Shown here: piece after piece, positions 1 to 10,300 of the stretch
Layout: every line of letters starts with the position of its first letter
Numbering within the stretch: the first letter of the stretch is position 1
Source of the DNA: Tetrapyrgos nigripes
Lineage: Eukaryota > Basidiomycota > Agaricomycetes > Agaricales > Campanellaceae
NCBI GenBank assembly: GCA_013368315.1
Contig: JAACJM010000014.1
Location: 372,001 to 436,000 of the forward strand
Direction of reading: 5' to 3'
DNA length: 64,000 bases
The notes under the pieces: model-generated
Databases searched by the model: none
Told to the model about the DNA's origin: nothing
The model's input: the letters and a program-made list of their open reading frames with translations, nothing else
Made by a program: the position numbers and the translations under genes

Positions 1-601
1 GATCTGGATCAAAGACTGGGGCTGACACGATATCTGATGCGTCTGCAATGGTGGTGAGAGGGGGGGACATGCTTGAGTTAGAATAGCAAGTACGAACCTC
101 TTGTCCAATCCCAATATCTTTAGGGCAGGAGAAAAAATAGTCAGATACAGAAACGCAAATTTTTCAAACACTCACGGAAGAGAACCGCGATAATTACATC
201 TGTCACGCAGAGCCATGTCGAAGAGCCACAGATAGTAACGATGCCATGGAAGGAAATAGGCGTTCTCGTGAGCAAAATCCTCCAGCATGTCGTGGGTTAG
301 GGCAAAATCATCGTAAAGTGAATGAAGCCCGTCAATAGTAGTACCTGCCGGGGTCTTGGAGAGTCGTTCATGGCGCAGAGAAGTGAGGCACTGTGCAAAC
401 GTCAAAGACCTTCATCGCTGCCTGTGAGGTACGAGTACTCACCTTGACGCTCGATATCCATGCATTCCGCTCTTCTTTGCTAAACGTTCTCCACTCTCTG
501 CGTTCAGTGAAAGCCCGGCATTCTCTCTGAAAGACACTCTGTCTACCGAAGGCAAAGGTGGAAAGCAAAAGCGCGACTCCCAAAAAAGATAGCGGAAGCA
601 T
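1..601 (-). CDS. Tyrosinase (polyphenol oxidase), 5' part only
   Basis: The N-terminal portion of a copper monooxygenase that oxidises phenols to quinones (melanin-type chemistry). Spliced exons are 443-601, 176-390, 98-117 and 1-42; phases agree and the frame runs off the window edge. The protein starts with a hydrophobic stretch (MLPLSFLGVALLLSTFAFG) that looks like a signal peptide. The CuA region is clear: His residues in THDM and FAHEN, then FLPWHRYY, followed across an intron by the family motif YWDWTRDASD. The short 20-nt exon 3 encodes YWDWTR. The CuB half and C-terminal domain lie outside the window, so completeness and type (secreted versus intracellular) cannot be judged; the hydrophobic start suggests secretion. 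Confidence 0.93.
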
Positions 602-959
602 ATTGAAAAATGGGCTGCTGGGTATATCGTCAGGCTTCGCACTGGCGTCGCCTCCTAGTGGATGAAAGATTAAAGGGAGGACACAGATCTTAACCGCATT
701 CTACTTAGCAGCATATAGCGCACCGCCTGGGCCCCGACCAAATTTTTTGAATTATTTTGCCGAACCGGGTCTAGCTCTAATTTACATTTACTCCCACATT
801 GGCACACATCTCAGAAAAAATATCCCAGTACTTTGGACATGCATAGGGTGGTCGTACCCGCCACAAGAGAACAGCTAGCAACTGGCCAGGTTCGAGATGG
901 AGTACAACTCCTCCCAGATCCCCCTACTACAACTTTGTAGGAGGCCCCGATTCGGATTC
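602..959. other. Intergenic, tyrosinase promoter side and amidase 3' side
   Basis: No gene is seen. It holds the upstream region of the tyrosinase gene and the 3' flank of the amidase gene, which both read leftwards. Confidence 0.6.
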
Positions 960-3278
960 CTAGCTCATTCCCTTAACCATCTTGAAGTTCTTCAAAGCCT
1001 TATCAACTATCTCTGTCATTGCAATGACCGCTTCCTCTTCTTGTGTTTTCCCAATCAACTGTAATCCGACAGGGCATCCATCAAAGAGTTTCGAATCGTC
1101 TACAATCATTGGTCCCATAATTATTGTTTTATGAGAAAGGATTCAGGATTCAGGGAGAGCATAGCGAGACTCACAGAGTTTGTATATCGCCTCATCTTCG
1201 TGATTGTAAAACTCGTGTGGAGGATGAGGATCATCCAATTTAGAGTCCACAAAAGTGACGGGGAAGACTGAAGTAGTGTAGTCCATTGCATTGCACAAGG
1301 TTGTGTAGAACGAATCGCTGGATGAAAATATGATTAGAAGAGTCTGTTTAGAATAACCCCGATGCACACACGTATTCATTCCATGAGGGACAGCTGGATA
1401 TGCTACAGCAGGGGAAATAATAGCATCTATAGGTCGGCCTGTACCTGTCCTACTGACAGTAGCCTGCCAGTAATCGAGGTGAGATTTTCGCAAATCGCGT
1501 TTCTCTTTGTGGAGTTGCCAAAGCTGGGACAAGACGGTCAGCTTAACGCACGCTGGCGTAGATACACTCACCTCCAAAGCGCTACGATGATAAGGTTTCC
1601 CAACAAGACTTTTGACGAGAGGTTCGTCCATCACACTTTCATGGGCATCTTCTTGCGGACTCATAGTCTGAATCACTGGTTCTCCTGAGAGTTCACATTG
1701 TATACGATAGTCGTCCCCTCCGTCGGCGGCAAAGATAGTTTCCTGCAGAAATACTCAGAGAAAGAAACATGACCAATCATTGTATGAACCTACCGAGTTC
1801 TTGTATATCTCGAGATGACGGTGAGGTTCCCAATCAACAACTAGGAGAAATTGTCTGAGCAGTGCGATTGTCGAGAGACAGCCGAAAAATACCTTTATGT
1901 CCGGCAGCCTCCAATGCACTCTTTGTCATGGCCATGGCTCTCTGTAGCGGTGGATGAGGTTTTACAACACCTTTCCATGAAAGTACCTCAGATAACGTTG
2001 AGCAGAGACCGATGAAAACACACCATTATCCCACATTATACCGAAACACAACTGCTTTCCACCGCCATGGTATTCAAGCTTATATTCCTTCTCTGACCAC
2101 TCTTTGCGAGTGACCAACGGATCTTTGTTCCACGGTTGAGAATCAATGATTGCTTTTGTGAATATCTTGACGCCAGAAATGGAGTTGGCCATTGGTCCTA
2201 AGACGGAAGAGATGGATTCTTGGCCTTCCAATGCGTTAACCGCGCCGCAGTAGGGAAGTCGTTCGTAGGATGGTCTGAGGGTGTATAATCCACAAAATGC
2301 ACTGGGTATACGCAGAGAGCTACCGTTGACGTGATTCAGCTTGATATAGAGCAATAGAGAGAAGGCAACGCTATTTACCCTCCAATATCTGTGCCTACAC
2401 CAAGTGGACTGCCTCTCATGGCAAGAAGGGCTCCTTCGCCACCTGAAGATCCACCTGGAGTCATGTATCTATTGAAAGGATTTGTCGTCCTTCCAAAGAC
2501 ATGATTATAGGTTTCTCCCCACTGAACGACGGTCAGCGAGATTAAGTTACTAAATGAGAGGCACTTACCATGAGAGTTTGCGGGACATTGGTACGGACAA
2601 AGGGTACTGCACCACATTCGTTGAGTATTTCAACCAGAACACTGTCGGAGTCTGCGTATCGTCCGATCCACGCTGCGTAGCCTACCAATTTGACGTATGA
2701 GTGCATAGTGTGGCGTCATGGAAAACAAGGATGCTGCTCACCCATAATAGTTTCTAGGCCTTTAATGGCGAACTGATCTTTTCAAAAGTGAATACTCATC
2801 GACGTCCACGAAACGTCAGATAACGAACCTTTTAGTGAAATCGGGAGGCCATGCAGTGGACCGACGACCTTTCCAGTAGTCTTCAGGATGTCATCAAGCT
2901 CCTTACTGCGAGCCAAAGCCTTCTCTACGAAGATCTCTGTCAGGCAGTTGGTCTATCTCGTCAACGTGATCAACCAATCCTGAAACTTTGGGGTGGCATT
3001 AAACCAACCAATTGCTGTGCTACTATCGCACGTTTATAAAACGCTGTAGTCACCTCGAACGAGGACCATTCTGCAGTACGAAGCTTTTGAAGAATGACGT
3101 CGACATCCACAGTATCGGTTATTTCCAGTTCATGAGCTGACAAGAGAGAGCATTTAGCAGGGACGTCCTGGACATTAAGCTGATTATCTGGAGGGCACTG
3201 AATGATCCATTCTGCTGGTATAGACTCGAGTTGGGCTTGCTTGCGTTCTGCACAGCGCCTTTGCCAGTCGGACGTCAT
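960..3278 (-). CDS. Fungal acetamidase-type amidase (amidase signature family)
   Basis: Predicted hydrolase of carboxylic amides. Twelve exons splice to 570 aa: 3009-3278, 2829-2952, 2742-2777, 2569-2681, 2379-2521, 2024-2319, 1893-1970, 1794-1840, 1572-1742, 1372-1523, 1175-1317, 960-1099. The Ser-cisSer-Lys triad of the family is present: Lys131 in GLPISLKDQ, cis-Ser206 in PGGSSGGEG and nucleophile Ser230 in GTDIGGSLRIP; the Lys-to-Ser spacing of 99 and cisSer-to-Ser spacing of 24 match the classical family geometry. The signature crosses an intron between GG and S. Length is usual for fungal acetamidase-like enzymes. No signal peptide is seen, so it is probably cytosolic. The natural substrate is unknown; the link to acetamide is by family only. 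It is divergently arranged with UBC2. Confidence 0.93.
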
Positions 3279-3389
3279 TGGGAAGAGGAGTTGCAGTGGC
3301 TGTGCCGTGATTACGAATCTTTCTTCTCCTCGTGTGCTACACCTTCATTGCTCGCCACTCTTCACTTTCTGTACACCTTTGTATATATC
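3279..3389. promoter_or_regulatory. Short divergent intergenic region, amidase / UBC2
   Basis: The start codons of the amidase (leftward) and of UBC2 (rightward) are only 111 bp apart, so both promoters and 5' UTRs must fit here or overlap the neighbouring coding region. No clear TATA box was recognised. Shared regulation is an inference from spacing alone. Confidence 0.55.
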
Positions 3390-4021
3390 ATGGTGAGTAC
3401 CTGCTCATTGCCCTGAATGTGATCTATTCATTTACTCATTGATATCACATAGTCCAATCCTTGTAAACGACGACTCATTCGAGACTTCAAGCGGCTTTCG
3501 TCCGACCCGCCAGGCGGAATCTCTGGCAGTCCATGCCCCGACAACATTATGCTATGGAATGCAGTCATTTTTGGGCCAGGTGAGTGTTTAGAAAACTATC
3601 TCCAAGTGCCATTTGTCTCATTACTCCTCCAGCGGACACACCATTCGAAGATGGAACCTTCAAGCTCGTTCTTACCTTCGATGAATCTTACCCCAACAAG
3701 CCGCCTACGGTCAAGTTTCTATCAAGAATGTTTCATCCAAATGTCTATGCCAACGGCGAGCTATGTCTGGATATACTACAGAATCGCTGGTCCCCTACTT
3801 ACGACGTCGCTGCCATCTTAACATCAATCCAAAGTCTTCTTCATGATCCCAATCCGAACAGCCCTGCCAATGCAGAGGCTGCACAACTCTACCGGGAGAA
3901 CATGAAGGAGTATGTGCGGCGAGTGAAAGCCACTGTCGAAGAGAGCTGGTTAGATCCAGGAGATAGCATGGACGTGGACGCGTCCAATGCTGGTTCCGGA
4001 TCCTCGGATAGGAATGTTTAG
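3390..4021 (+). CDS. UBC2: Ubiquitin-conjugating enzyme E2, RAD6/UBC2 type
   Basis: E2 enzyme that accepts ubiquitin from E1 and passes it to substrates with RING E3s (histone H2B, PCNA, N-degron substrates). Exons 3390-3392, 3453-3579 and 3633-4021 give 172 aa, the length of yeast Rad6. The first exon is only the ATG codon; the spliced N-terminus [16 protein letters not shown] matches the Rad6 helix 1. The active-site Cys88 sits in [18 protein letters not shown], and FHPNVYANG and [13 protein letters not shown] are Rad6 hallmarks. The C-terminal tail is acidic/Ser-rich ([15 protein letters not shown]), reminiscent of the yeast acidic tail but less acidic. Expected in nucleus and cytosol. Family assignment is secure. 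Confidence 0.97.
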
Positions 4022-4231
4022 AAGGGTCGAGTTGCTTCGCATCATCATCTGTATTCTATACCATGTTTCTGCATCAAGTTGTGTTCATTAATGGGTGTGT
4101 GTATATAATCTAATCTATCCTGTGTTCCTTGCCATCCCCGCCCGAGATGCCCATTGGTGGCCATTGTTTCGTTCATATATAACGAGATGTCTCAAAGTTA
4201 GACGTCAGACTCTTGCCCCTTTCACACCACC

Positions 4232-5026
4232 ATGCCACTGTGCACAAATCGCTTTCCTTTACCTGTGAGCTGTCCGTTTTTTCAGAGAGGATATGGGTCT
4301 GATCCGTTTATAGGGTTCTCCGTCGACATGCACTCTGGATACGGCAATTGTTCCTCTTCCCTCAATCTGCTTTATAGCAGTTGTTCTTGCAGTGCTACGC
4401 TTCTACACCTCAAATGAACGCATCGTCGAAACGCCCGCAACTCCTCGCTGGTTGCACTTCCTTTACTTCGCTCTGGTTATAGCAGCCTTTGCGATGTCCT
4501 TGCTCGAAATCGCCCGTCTTGTTGCAGAGAACCTAGGTGTTGGTCTCCTGCCCATCACATCTGTGGCACTGGTTTTTGCGTTGATCATCATTTGGAAGGA
4601 GAGAAAGATGCGAACACAAACAATGGCTGGTGTGAGTCGATTCTTGGCATACATCTGATATGTTGAAGATCTCTTATACTTACGATATCATGGCTGTACA
4701 ACAGATTCTTGCGGCGTACTGGCTCTTCCTCACGGTTGTGGAAACCGTCAAATCTGTCAGGCTGCATGTACTCGAGGAAAAGCTGCCAACGACTGCAAAA
4801 GATTCGAAATATCCAAGTTCGGACCAGTTTTTAGATAATGTCGTGATGGTGTGTTTCTTTTCATCTTGGTTTGGGCGCCTTTGGCTAATGGTGGTTCGTC
4901 ATATGCATGAAGCTTGGCCTATTTCTAGTGTTTTTCTTGTACGAGATTTTTACGATTGGACGAACCTACATGACGGCAGAAGCAAGTAAACCGTATAAAT
5001 CAATCCAACTGCGTGGAGTTCGCTAA
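4232..5026 (+). CDS. Orphan multi-span membrane protein, 202 aa
   Basis: I do not recognise the family. Four exons with phase-0 junctions (4232-4264, 4314-4631, 4705-4848, 4913-5026) give a 202-aa protein. It contains several hydrophobic helices: around ICFIAVVLAVLRF, LYFALVIAAFAMSLLEIA, ITSVALVFALIIIW, ILAAYWLFLTVVETV and LGLFLVFFLYEIFTIG, so four to five membrane segments are likely. A charged loop (LHVLEEKLPTTAKDSKYPSS) lies before the last helix. The arrangement loosely recalls the N-terminal membrane domain (TMD0) of ABCC transporters, but no nucleotide-binding domain follows and that comparison is only an impression. The splice model is supported by consistent phases and restored hydrophobic helices across each junction. 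Confidence 0.72.
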
Positions 5027-5207
5027 GAGGTCTGGTTGACCATTTTTATACCTAGACTGGCTCTATGGTAGAATGTATCGATAGTATTTTTACTGTTTAG
5101 TATGTTATTTAGTACGTCGAGACACCTGTCAAATTGTCAAGTGCGAGACGCGTGGCGGCAAATTGACTTTGATAGTTGGACCTTGGCAGCGTCTGCAAGT
5201 GCTGCTC

Positions 5208-7193
5208 ATGGCCAATAATGAGATCCAAGACACAACAAGTCTGGCCGACCTCTTCAGCACGTCAGTCTCCACGCCAGCTTCGCAGGCATACTTGAACCAC
5301 CTCACCTCTCTTCCCCTCGAAACCCTTCTCACCGAACCCTCTACACTTCAGACTCAATCTCATCATCTCACATCCACCCTCACATCTCTTACCCATACCT
5401 CTTACCCTGCTTTCATCTCTCTCCACGACACTACCACCGCACTCACATCCTCATTAGATGAATTCTCTTCCTCTCTCGACTCCTTGATCAACGAAAGTCT
5501 CCCAGCACTTGAAGAGACTTCTTCTTCATGGCGTGACCGTACCGACACTGTCTTGAATGAGCGCAGAAAAGCTCGTGTAGTTCTCGAGCAACACGACAAA
5601 ATACGCGATTTGCTGGACATTCCCTTACTCATTGACACCTGTGTCCGAAATGGCTACTTTGCAGAAGCCCTCTCACTAGCAGGACATGCAAAATCGATAT
5701 CCTCGTCTTATTACGCTTCTTCCAGCAAAAATCCTCCCCTTATTCTCACCTCTGTACTCTCGGAAGTACACAACTCCATGAACCACATGCTGGTGACTCT
5801 CCTGTCAACTCTCCATGAGCCGAATCGAAAGTTGCCCGCACTTTGGAAAGCAGTCAATTTCCTCCGGAAGATGGACGCGTTCAAGCCGCTCAGCGAGCTC
5901 GAGGAGAAGAGAAAGTCTGTAGATCCAGAGGAAGAAATTGCGCTGGTTTTTCTTTCTGGTCGTGAACAGTGCCTTGTTGGTTCGCTGGAAGGTTGTCGGA
6001 GGGACATCATGAGGCTTGTTGGTGCTGGGTCTACAGTTTTGGAGGAAAGGGACAAGGAAGATTTGACGAGATATCTGAAGAAATACATTGATTTGTGGAG
6101 AGAAGGTGTCTATGATATCTTGACGCAGTATTCCGCCATCTTCCTTGAACACCCAGAAACCAACAAATCCATAAATTCCAGCGATTTGTCCCCATCCTCT
6201 CCCGAGCTTCTTCGCTCGCTCCGTACACTCCTGACAGCATATACCTCCCGAACCTTCCACTCTCACCTGCTGCCCCTTCTTTCCCCGAGCCTGACACTCT
6301 CCAACATCCCACTTCCCTCTCTTCCATCCCTGCTCACACAATTAACATATTGTGCGACGGCTTTCTCCCGAGTGGGCATGGACTTTCGAGGCATTCTAGG
6401 CGGACTCTTTTCAGAAGCTGTCTTGTCCATCGTTACCCGTGAACTCCATGCTCAGACACAATCCTGGACAGATACACTCGTCTCTAAAATGGGGAGCAAA
6501 ATGCCGCTAAAGAGGACATCTATTATAAGCACTGCCAGAACGAATATCAATCCTCTTACGCCTCCTTCCAAGTGGATGATTACATCTGCTGCAGCTACCT
6601 CACCGCCAACGCCAACATCGACAACGATTAACTCGAACTCTCCTGCACACGTTGCTCCGTCAGTCTTGACTTCGTACCCACCTCTTGCGAAGTATACCAA
6701 TGCTATCCTGACGATACTCAATAACCTGCGGCTCTTGGCCCCAATGGCGATTTATCATGGTGTCCTCAATAGTGTTGACTTTGAGATGGCGCGCGGAGGA
6801 GAGGCGTTGATTGGGTATGTTAAAAGAGTACAGGAGGAAACGAAGCAAGCTAGTCAAGGGCTGAGTGAAGAGGAGAAGGAATATCAGCAAGAGGAGAAGA
6901 TAGCCTTTGCTATGACGGAAGTCTATTTCCATCTATGGGTACCTTTTATAAGGAGGGCTGTTGGTGAAGGTGTTTTTGGGGTTAAAGGTGATTATCGTGT
7001 TCATGGTGAAGGTGAAAGTGAAGTTGTGGACTCTGAGGCTGGAGATAATGAAGAGGGTAAGGCATCTGGAGAAACGGTTCACGCTGAGCGAGGTGTTGTT
7101 GGCGCAGTTGTTGATGCCGAGCAGAGTGGTTTCGTGGAACTGACTAGGGCAATCAGGGAATGGGAAGGGTGGCTGGAAAGTACTGCAGATTGA
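5208..7193 (+). CDS. COG8: Conserved oligomeric Golgi complex subunit 8
   Basis: Single-exon gene, 661 aa from the ATG at 5208 (an in-frame TTG lies further upstream but is not a likely start). The N-terminal half is the Dor1/COG8 domain: the segments YLNHLTSLPLETLLTEPSTL and HDKIRDLLDIPLLIDTCV with NGYFAEALSL are typical. COG8 is a subunit of the eight-protein tether that captures retrograde vesicles at the Golgi. It is rich in heptad-like Leu/Ser helices early on, then a Ser/Pro/Thr-rich linker (about residues 430-490) and an acidic C-terminus ending EWEGWLEST. It has no intron, unlike most of its neighbours. Confidence in the family is high; boundaries of the C-terminal part are simply the open frame. 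Confidence 0.9.
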   Translation: MANNEIQDTTSLADLFSTSVSTPASQAYLNHLTSLPLETLLTEPSTLQTQSHHLTSTLTSLTHTSYPAFISLHDTTTALTSSLDEFSSSLDSLINESLPALEETSSSWRDRTDTVLNERRKARVVLEQHDKIRDLLDIPLLIDTCVRNGYFAEALSLAGHAKSISSSYYASSSKNPPLILTSVLSEVHNSMNHMLVTLLSTLHEPNRKLPALWKAVNFLRKMDAFKPLSELEEKRKSVDPEEEIALVFLSGREQCLVGSLEGCRRDIMRLVGAGSTVLEERDKEDLTRYLKKYIDLWREGVYDILTQYSAIFLEHPETNKSINSSDLSPSSPELLRSLRTLLTAYTSRTFHSHLLPLLSPSLTLSNIPLPSLPSLLTQLTYCATAFSRVGMDFRGILGGLFSEAVLSIVTRELHAQTQSWTDTLVSKMGSKMPLKRTSIISTARTNINPLTPPSKWMITSAAATSPPTPTSTTINSNSPAHVAPSVLTSYPPLAKYTNAILTILNNLRLLAPMAIYHGVLNSVDFEMARGGEALIGYVKRVQEETKQASQGLSEEEKEYQQEEKIAFAMTEVYFHLWVPFIRRAVGEGVFGVKGDYRVHGEGESEVVDSEAGDNEEGKASGETVHAERGVVGAVVDAEQSGFVELTRAIREWEGWLESTAD

Positions 7194-7360
7194 TCGTGTA
7201 TTCTTTGTCTTACTTTACTCTAATTATTTTGAGGAGGATTCTTCGAGTTTAGTCCGGAGGTTCGGGCTCAGTCCTCCGAAAGACCGACCTTGCGCGGGTC
7301 AGGTGACTGTAAATCAGAACCGCGAGGTTCAAATTGGACTCTGTGATTCAAACAGCCATC

Positions 7361-10300
7361 ATGGCTTCCAAACCTTCACGTCCTCAAAAACACAGAAAAA
7401 CATTACACACTCCAGTATTTCAACTCGATCTATCCCGTTCATCTTCCTCAAAATCATCCAAGAAGACAAAGCCGGTCATTCCTCCAGAACACGCAGAAGC
7501 CGTCATATCCTATGTCGAACGGCTATCACAACAACATATTGCGTTGGCGCAGATCTTCCAGGAAGCGCCTTGTTCGAGACCGGGCTCACCTGTGTCTGAC
7601 GAGGAAGACGAAGCTAGAATGACTACCGAGTTCAATGACTCGAAAACGAAGGCAGCGGTTGAGGAGCTTAGGGGACGTGTGGTGGAGGCTTACAATAATG
7701 CTAGAGGAGATACCTCAAATCCTAGGTGGACGTTTGTCTCCAGGTTATTACGTCCACCTTGCACCCGGTCTAGACACTGGCTTCCTAGACCTCCAGATGA
7801 TCGAGAACCCCCAGACCCACCATTGGACATGAATGCGTGGGCAGATGAGTTGTCAGAGATGATACGGCAGAAGTGGATGCCAAACGGGGAGAAGTTTGAT
7901 AAGAGGGAGGCGAAAGTGAAGGAGGACAAGTTGAAGAGGATGGTTAGGAACTGGTTGTCTGACGACGCCAGCCGGGAGCCTGCAGTCATTCGGGAGATTA
8001 TAGAGAAGCGGACGTGGGTCGAGGACCTCATCGCGTTGACTCGTTCTTGGATCGTGGAAACGACAGAGGACGAGCTCACAGAGCTTCGTGAAGTCATAGC
8101 GAAAGACAACCTTTTGAAGGACGTCGAGAAGATGCTTCGGGGTTGGATTCCAACTTTCGAAAATCTTACCAAGGACGAAATTCGAGATATCATCCAGCGT
8201 CGAAGAAATATAGAGGACGAACCCGACTTGGAAGAGGCGACGGAAAAAGCAGTCAAAGACGATTGGGTGAAGGATCTCAAGAGTTTCGTCAAGGATTGGC
8301 CGGCTAGTGTGGATTCGCTTCCCAAAGCACCGAAGCCACCAGTACTAAAGCCAAAGGCAGCTGAAGCAGCTGTCTTGCCGAAACGGGACAAGAAGGAGAA
8401 AATGGAGAATGTTCGGAAATGGGTGCAAGGCGTCGAAGTGGACGACACGATGGACGTTGATCCTTCTTCGGACATACCTGCCACTCAGACCGATGACGAA
8501 TCTTCTCAGCCAAGGGAACCAGAACCCCAAACCAAGAGGCAATTGAAGGCGACGACTTCGACGAGCCGGAGCACCGTCTCTAAACACGACTCTAGAGATG
8601 GAAACGCGCTTGGTTTTACTGCTTCCAAGTCTTCTGTCGCTAGGCTAGCTGCAGCAGAAAAATCAGGGTCTCGTTCTGCTCGCTCTGGACCCAAGACGTC
8701 TGGTGGTGAACCTGCCTCTCGTCCGTCAAAGGTCATACACGAGGTCCCAGAGGTGAGTCCTTTGTTCTTTCTTCCTTTATGTGATAAGAACGTTAAATGG
8801 ATTCTTGTTAGACTTTCCTTCCTCCGTCCTTTGGATCGCAACTTGCGCAATCCACACCACCTGCCAGAAGGCGTCAACCGTCACCCATACCACGAGTACC
8901 AGATTCCTCTCTCCCTTCCGGCCTCTCCCAGATTGCTGTTCCTCTTGATACATCAAACTCGAGAAGCCATAGAGTGTATGGTAGAAACTCCAACAATAAC
9001 AGTAGTGATGCCGTTCCTCCAGTTCCTTCCTCGTCTCTTGAACCGTCTGGATCTTCCCCTCTTCACGGAAAAAACCAAAGCCAAACCATCTTCATCGTCC
9101 GATCCAGCTCCAAAGAAACGTCCTAGATCTCCCGAACCCGATGTAATTGAGCCAGAACAGAGCAGACCTGTGAAGGTAGCCAAGGTTTCCAGTAACAACT
9201 CCACCACACGCTCTGGAGATGTTTCTATGGCTTCTCCATCTACTCCACGATCCTCTCGATTAGACAGTCACCAAGCACCGGCATCTTCCCCTTTGACTTC
9301 GCTCGGACCATCCCCAGAGCGTCCCCGTGCCAACATCTTTCCCACTGCGGCCGAGTTGAACGCTCGTATTCCGAGGACTCCTGATGGAAAGAGACCTCCA
9401 ACGTTGACCGAGATTTTGTCTGCGTCAACAAAAGGGAAGAAGAAGAGTACTTTTGGACCGAAAGGATTGCAAATGAAGACGAAACCAGCTGCTAGTGGAA
9501 GTGGTGTAGCTGGGAAGAGCAATCCAAAGCCGGTCACTGAGAAGCCTAAATCCGATTCCAGGCCTATGGGTTCCACAAACGTTTTTATTCCCTCGATTCC
9601 TCATATCTCATCCAAAACGTCTTCGACTGAAGCTGTGTCTGGCTTTCACGAAGATAAAGAAGAGGAGAAACTCGCTGGTCCGTCGAGAAAAATGGAGAAG
9701 CAACCAAAGCCGCTCTCAAAGTCTGGTACTTTGACCTCGATCCCCGGATCCAAGAAGACGGAATCTAACAAGCCAGAGTCTCAAAAGTCTTCGGGTGTCA
9801 AGCCTTTATTGACGGCTCCCACAATGGCATCTATTGCTTCAACTAAGAAGCCAGAGTCGCAGCATAGCCAGCCTCCCCCACCGGTTGTGACATCTGGCTT
9901 GTCTGATGATAGTGTAATCTCTCTCTCAACCCATACCAAAGACACTCAACGAGAGCCTCAAAGTATACCTTCTACAAGGCTGGGAACCCGCCAGGAGACT
10001 TATAGCACTGCGCAGCCCCATCAGCCTGAGCCTAGTCTAGAAGAGGAAGTCATCATTGAGGGCTTTGGCAATGCTGCTCGTGCAGGCTCTGCTCAACCTG
10101 TTGAAAACCCAGTGGACAATTTTGCAGAAGCAGACGACCCTTTCAGTCTCTCGCTTCCAGTGTCTGCTGTCAAGCCTCCTTCCAAGTCGAAACCCCCGAG
10201 CAAGACCAGCAAACCAAGGATGGGATACGTAGCCATGGACGATGATTTGGATGAGGAAATGGGATCGCCTACCAAATCCCTTTCGTCTTTGGCTGGCTCT

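Noticed and set aside
7300..7345. gaggttcaaattgg, a possible tRNA box B
   Set aside because: The arms do not pair and no box A lies at a suitable distance upstream.
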